The notes beneath the pieces are model-generated. The model was given only the letters and a program-made list of their open reading frames with translations, was not told the origin of the DNA and ran no database searches. The position numbers and the translations under genes are program-made. From Theileria orientalis strain Shintoku (lineage: Eukaryota > Apicomplexa > Aconoidasida > Piroplasmida > Theileriidae), in assembly GCF_000740895.1 (NCBI RefSeq), contig NC_025263.1, positions 1,302,001-1,366,000 on the forward strand: a stretch of DNA of 64,000 nt, read 5' to 3'. Of the stretch, positions 60,201 through 64,000 are shown piece by piece; positions within the stretch are counted from its first letter, which is position 1, and each line of letters opens with the position of its first letter.

Positions 60201-61767
60201 GGTCGTCGCGTGTGTTGACCCATGTGAATGTGGCGTCTTTGTAATATACAACAACATCGTTAGGTATTTGGATGGTAATGCTAGTGATGTCGGTGGACGT
60301 CTGAGTGGAACCAGTAAACCGGTTGTCACTGATATAAAAGTTTGGAGAACAATCATTCATGTAGTACTCAGCTCTGAGATATGACATCAAAGAATACGTA
60401 AAAAATTTCATTGCGTCAGGTACGAACAACATCGAATCTGAAATCTTGAGCATCACAGTCATAGTTGCAACCAGCGGAGCAGTTTCAAATTTTTTAATAT
60501 CCTTTGTTTTGATAATTTCATTTACCAAATCATTTAGGACATGATACACTGAAAACGATGTAAGAACGTTTACAAACAACCTATTGAGGAATGACAGTAA
60601 AAATCTTAAAAAAAGTAACATGAGCTCGTTGTTCCTTGTGCGCGTTATTATGTTATGTGCAATGTCGTCCATACACATTTTGTCAATTAAGTTTAATCCT
60701 GCAATTATCTCCCTAGATTTATTTATTCGATAATCCTTCAAGCCGTAAATATATTTTAAAATCAAGGTATTGAAAAGTTCGACAATACCCATCAGGAACG
60801 TAACCGACAAATAAAAGACGTACATGGGCCAAACCCTAATAGGTATGCAATGCTTAACCACCCAGAACCCAGCAATGAAGTTAAACATGAACTGTAAAAT
60901 ATATATAACCGACTCAATAAAAAGTGAGATGTAGTATGAATCCATAAACTCGAAAGCGAATATTCTTGAGTTTATATCTTTATTTTGGTATCGTAGAGCT
61001 TGACAGAATAGTGGATTTTTAGAACACTCTGAGTCAGGTGAACAACTGTGTAGTACCTGGTTACACACATTCAATTGGTTGGAGCCGTTTATGTTATTTG
61101 CGAACCTACGTCTATGGCATAGGCCATTTTGAAATATGGTGATGGAAAATAGATACTGTATTACATGAATTAGCCTGTACATATAAAAGTTCGCGTGATC
61201 CATAAATATTGCTATAAAAAACTGTAAAAAAGCCAATGATAAAATCAACGAATATAATAAAACATACCTATCAGGTTCATCAACCATAAGGTAAATAATC
61301 CTCTTAACGATAAAAACGAGACACATTGTAGAGGTGTTTAACACAAAAAAACTAAACATAATCAAAAGCATCCGCTTCCAAAATGTTAAGAATAAGGCAC
61401 GAAGCATTACTGATTTGTACTTTTTAGTTTTCTTCTTCGTTTGCGACCCAGAGGCAACCTCTTTGTCCAGACTAATCAACCCATCACTAACACGTTTCGA
61501 AAATATGGGCTGCCAATACATAATTTGGTCCGATACTGGGAGAGGATAGAACTTATAAGGTTCAACATACTGTTTAGAAACGAGTGTGATCCATCTCCTG
61601 GCCCAGGTAAAAAAGGCATAAAACTTAGTCCCATGGTCAAGGTACTTGAAAAGGTGTTTTTTGAAAAAACGACAGTTCCTGGCCTTTAGATACACTTCAC
61701 TTTCCCAGAAGCAGTATTCAGGCCATCCTTCCAGACTCAAAGTCTTGCTAACCTCAAGCTTGTCCAT
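57229..61767 (-). CDS. ABCC-type full ABC transporter, copy B
   Basis: Tandem paralog of the neighbouring transporter, 1512 aa from the first ATG (MDKLEVSKTLSLEGWPEYCF). Domain order and length are the same. NBD1 is almost identical to copy A: Walker A GSKGAGKSN, signature SLSGGQR, and Walker B with LDAS in place of the Asp-Glu pair. NBD2 keeps Walker A GRTGAGKTTL, a divergent signature (LSNTQLRTLSLARL) and Walker B RVILVDEPPEN. TM domains share only the general pattern with copy A, for instance in the N-terminal VEPYKFYPLPVSDQI block, suggesting different substrates with shared engines. An extra charged loop in TMD2 (LRKTSDPEEYIEAFQKIRKL) is specific to this copy. Confidence 0.93.
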   Translation of the reverse strand: MDKLEVSKTLSLEGWPEYCFWESEVYLKARNCRFFKKHLFKYLDHGTKFYAFFTWARRWITLVSKQYVEPYKFYPLPVSDQIMYWQPIFSKRVSDGLISLDKEVASGSQTKKKTKKYKSVMLRALFLTFWKRMLLIMFSFFVLNTSTMCLVFIVKRIIYLMVDEPDRYVLLYSLILSLAFLQFFIAIFMDHANFYMYRLIHVIQYLFSITIFQNGLCHRRRFANNINGSNQLNVCNQVLHSCSPDSECSKNPLFCQALRYQNKDINSRIFAFEFMDSYYISLFIESVIYILQFMFNFIAGFWVVKHCIPIRVWPMYVFYLSVTFLMGIVELFNTLILKYIYGLKDYRINKSREIIAGLNLIDKMCMDDIAHNIITRTRNNELMLLFLRFLLSFLNRLFVNVLTSFSVYHVLNDLVNEIIKTKDIKKFETAPLVATMTVMLKISDSMLFVPDAMKFFTYSLMSYLRAEYYMNDCSPNFYISDNRFTGSTQTSTDITSITIQIPNDVVVYYKDATFTWVNTRDDLINKNYEPLLKNINFELKRGEMAVVTGSKGAGKSNFIKSMLGEMTLVGGSMAVIPLHTSMPIFYASQDIFLQQGTIRSNIVFGHKFDDNLYNTVLKAVELEYDISTWEKGDLRVVSDNAHSLSGGQRVRVEMARAIYAYLVFHKVNKEYNNSQCSFLMCLDASFHGLDPYVSKTIFNNLFNSKTGLLSKNDVCIVLCSTKRELIGLSSSEVPFLNMSLYNIGNKNLNKIKDIRHPETTRNALSSRLQAIPADEIIKLCESGENGREGRILLVTKKYEDSLIISPESKVTKQKIGLAFKPYLMYAKSIGFLFVLFIIFTIAYEAIETSKYVLAGDLGGEILRTLRKTSDPEEYIEAFQKIRKLCDDTLLKIKKLTVTLLVFCFFANFVLTFCCLRGCKRIHEYCINSLINNKSSVVRIKQYSSEIVTFLASDVFIIDENFGPCLSTMLILFIEVLLQTLILAYYFPICIPFVIICIFLIINYVFKKFVHASKNLQIASLESLSRNNSVCQNAVSSSSTYRSFKKESTLLSNVIEYTDYCIRSWFYSKSFLSWASFVSKFIFFIMTLSSFVIPMIYQELTEVTDFVAVYGFNILQNLRIMFTFTNLVVTIARLEMLMCSIKRFECFIPPGQKCKFQKYRNVYKEELVLDVKSYRGSDSTETEITKSLVSRRRKEFKEDNRKFYYVRRLFHYPKISILDVGRYLTPEHTGVELKDVCVYTSTEHTSESMILKHVSVSAHRSEIIGMVGRTGAGKTTLLSVLQNVVENRTGQVLLDGKDLNDIPKVVLRQIIGVLPQLPFVFKGWTIRRFLDPRKLFSDDEINQALNDCGLLEFVNDIPGGKKLDTVIIQDNLNLYMPTKKNITQLNTENLKEYYEECDMLLSNTQLRTLSLARLVLYKKLYRVILVDEPPENSDENENSGFDSDRKAIGVPIYELLKTHFQHCTTFVTAHDSNALRMCNSVWILHHGTFMGKCGTEEILKDNSIANIVQKFVK
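57698..57990 (-). repeat. Near-identical tract C (copy B, NBD2)
   Basis: Partner of the tract in copy A at 52596-52888 (offset 5102). Confidence 0.9.
59641..60339 (-). repeat. Near-identical tract B (copy B, NBD1)
   Basis: Partner of the tract in copy A at 54551-55249 (offset 5090). Confidence 0.93.
60959..61126 (-). repeat. Near-identical tract A (copy B, Cys-rich loop)
   Basis: Partner of the tract in copy A at 55869-56036 (offset 5090). Confidence 0.9.
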
Positions 61768-62122
61768 GTTAAATAGCAATTACACCTTTTCCATGGTTAA
61801 ATGGCTTTCCCTCCTACCATTTGGGCATTTTGAATTGACTTAATTATGATAGTCTACATTGATAAAATGCTCATATTTAACTTCCATGATAAACTATCCA
61901 TATTTTGATTCCATGGAAGGACAAAATAATTTACAAATAATGAATAGGAATTCTTCCACACATTTAAGCACAATTAAATCAATACAGAATATATGTCATA
62001 TATATATTTTAAAATATGTTTATTTTAATGTATAATTTTATTTAACGAAATTTTCCATTAATTTAATTCCATTCTGTCAATTTTGTATTATAATATCGCA
62101 GTTTCTTTTACACAGCTACACA
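61768..62122. promoter_or_regulatory. Divergent spacer ABC copy B / Notchless
   Basis: AT-rich sequence between divergent genes, so both promoters should be here. The word TCCATG(g/a)TTAAA(t/a) and similar CCATGG-containing phrases recur four times in 61787-61917, possibly a degenerate repeat. No further structure is seen. Confidence 0.4.
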
Positions 62123-64000
62123 ATGGATTCTTCAGATTCCGAGGTATATTTTGGGAATTTTTTGACAAATCTGTTCTAATTTATACTATCGAATTCATAT
62201 AATGCTAATTTTTAATTTACGTAGGTGATTATCCAACTTCGGGATGTGAACAACGTCTTCCTGGGTTCTTCCACGACTGTTCCCATCAAGTACTCAGTGA
62301 TTTCAATTTATTTTAATTTTTAGCCTATCTAAGGACCAAATAGAACAGTTGTTGAAGGCGCTTCTGAAGACGGAAGCGAACTACGACGAAGATGTGGACA
62401 ACAACAAGTACTCGTTCATCCTGGAAAATAGCGAGGAGATTAAAACGACACTGGAAGATGCACTAAACGTCTCAAAGCAGGAGTTTAGCGGAGAACTGGT
62501 GTTTAAGATAACGTACATTCCAATTTCAATATACAGCATAAGGCCAGTAACAAGGTGTTCCTCGTCGCTGCAAGGTTACTTAATCCAAGAGTCATTTTAT
62601 ATAGGACACACAGAGTCGGTTCTATGCCTAGAGTTTAGTCCAGATGGAGCATATTTGGCATCAGGATCAGGAGACACGACGGTACAAAATATAGAGAATA
62701 CGCAATTAGAGTTATTAGTTTGCCTAAGTGTGATGAATGATAATAAATAAACAATAGGTGAGGGTTTGGGACTTATCAACGCAAACGCCAATTAAGACAT
62801 TCACTGGCCATAAAAACTGGGTGATGAGCATATCATGGTCACCGGACGGAAACACATTGTCCTCAGGAGGAATGGTAGGTGGGAATGCAAATGTAACAAT
62901 ATTATAGGACAATAAAGTCATAATATGGGATCCGAAAACAGGAAGTAATAGAGTCTTAAATGGACACACAAAGGTAATAACAGTAAAATGATACAAAGAG
63001 GATATATTAGGTAGATAGATAAATAGATGGATTGATAAATAAATTAATGATAAATAAATTTGAGATAATTAAATAAAAGATATAAGCAGTAAATATAAAA
63101 AGAATTAAGATTCACAAGTTTAAATAGGCAGTAACCACATTGGCATGGCAGCCATTACACAATATGAATAACACAGATAACTACCCAAACCTAGCAAGCG
63201 GAAGCATGGATTTCACAGTGAGAATATGGAGCGTGAAGAGTTACACATGTATAAGGACACTGTCCGGACACACGAGAGGAATATCACAAGTACTGTGGTC
63301 AGCAGAACAAGAAAATAGAATATTTTCATCATCGAGAGATACATTAATAAAGGTATGGGAAGCGTCGACAGGAGCTCTGATCAAGGATTTAAAAGGTAAA
63401 AGTAAACAATAGATAGCATAAAATCTTGGTGTTAAAACTAAGGATGGTATTTTTATGGAATTAAGATGTTGATATTAGTAGGACTGCCATTGATGGTGTA
63501 ATTAAGGGAAGACTATTTCATGGAATATGTAGGACACGCACACTGGATTAACACACTGACGTCCAACACGAGTAGGCTAATAAAAAGTGGACCATATTCA
63601 CCTGAAAATTTTGAAAGAGAAACAACGAAATTCGAGTCAATGGAAGCAATGATAGCAGAGTCAAAGAAAATATACAAAAGATTTAAACAAGTAAGTTGAA
63701 ATTAAAATAGATGAAGACCTGAACTAAGATAAAGCTACAACAATAGTATCATGGTAAAGGAAATAATAGTTGTAATCATAGAAATTGTGGTCATTGAAAC
63801 TGTTAGGAATCTGGACAAGAAAGGCTGCTGTCAGGATCAGATGATAACACAATGTTCATATGGATACCAAATTCAGATACCAATAAGCCGTTACATAGAC
63901 TAACAGGGCACCAACAACTAATAAACCACGTAAGTAGAGTAGAGAATAAGGAGAAAAAAGATGAAATGATGCTAATAAACGTAACAGGTATCATTTTCAG
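62123..64000 (+). CDS. NLE1: Notchless/Rsa4 WD40 protein (5' part)
   Basis: NLE1/Rsa4 is a pre-60S assembly factor that is the substrate for the AAA+ remodeller Rea1/Midasin. At least eight exons are visible and the gene runs out of the window. Exon 1 (62123-62143) encodes MDSSDSE. Next comes the NLE ubiquitin-like domain that binds Midasin (VIIQLRDVNNVFLGSSTTVP and LSKDQIEQLLKALLKTE). The WD40 blades follow: GHTESVLCLEFSPDGAYLAS, FTGHKNWVMSISWSPDGNTL, TLSGHTRGISQVLWS and EYVGHAHWINTLTSN. The QERLLSGSDDNTMFIW blade matches the family's C-terminal half. One intron (62575-62604) is 30 nt. The NLE-domain acidic residue that coordinates the Midasin MIDAS (E in KTEANYDEDVD) appears to be present. 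Confidence 0.9.

Noticed and set aside
52130..61767. ABC gene pair considered as an assembly duplication of one gene
   Set aside because: TM domains, linkers and C-termini differ throughout, both frames are intact, and the spacer sequence is unique, so these are two real genes.

Overview
The window is nuclear DNA of an apicomplexan, most likely a piroplasm (Theileria/Babesia lineage). The evidence is two TRAP-type invasion adhesins (vWA + thrombospondin repeat + TM + acidic tail with a tryptophan), compact AT-rich spacers, and many very short GT..AG introns. A Theileria orientalis-like species is my best guess, but this is inferred from style and gene content, not from a search. Exon models were built by hand from splice consensus, reading phase and family alignments from memory, so small exons may be off by a few bases.

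Layout. 1-6.7 kb (+): 3' part of SPT16 (FACT), an unrecognised 443-residue protein, ribosomal protein S9, and a small FoP/CHTOP-like protein; two GC-richer structured non-coding stretches flank RPS9. 7-15.5 kb (-): a secreted orphan, TRAP paralog 1, a possible organellar protein, and TRAP paralog 2. 16.2-27.1 kb: LSm2, a Nudix hydrolase, CDC73 (PAF1 complex), a CDGSH iron-sulfur protein, a small secreted histidine-rich protein, a DHHC palmitoyltransferase, CCDC124, a divergent Sm-like protein and SEM1/DSS1. 27.4-33.9 kb (-): gamma-COP, CRIPT and a dynamin-related GTPase. 34.2-45.2 kb: an RS-rich protein, Kae1/OSGEP, RPN9, an Asn-rich orphan, a SpoU/TrmH methyltransferase, SDS22 and RACK1. 45.4-51.9 kb: a tentative small spliced gene, RPAP1, and a probable organellar helical-repeat protein. 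52.1-61.8 kb (-): two tandem ABCC-type full transporters. 62.1 kb to the end (+): Notchless (NLE1/Rsa4), running off the window.

Most genes are housekeeping: transcription elongation (SPT16, CDC73, RPAP1), RNA processing (LSm2), translation and ribosome assembly (RPS9, RACK1, CCDC124, NLE1, Kae1), proteasome lid (SEM1, RPN9) and trafficking (gamma-COP, dynamin, DHHC). The parasite-specific part consists of the TRAP locus, the secreted orphans and the ABC pair.

The most notable signals are: (i) three nearly identical DNA tracts at matching positions inside otherwise diverged ABC paralogs, which suggests domain-restricted gene conversion; (ii) a histidine-rich secreted protein of unknown family; (iii) a class of introns of about 30 nt (down to 25 nt), including in-frame, stop-free ones within the TRAP ectodomain; (iv) an LSm2 first exon that is only the ATG; (v) several structured intergenic segments that may be unannotated RNAs.
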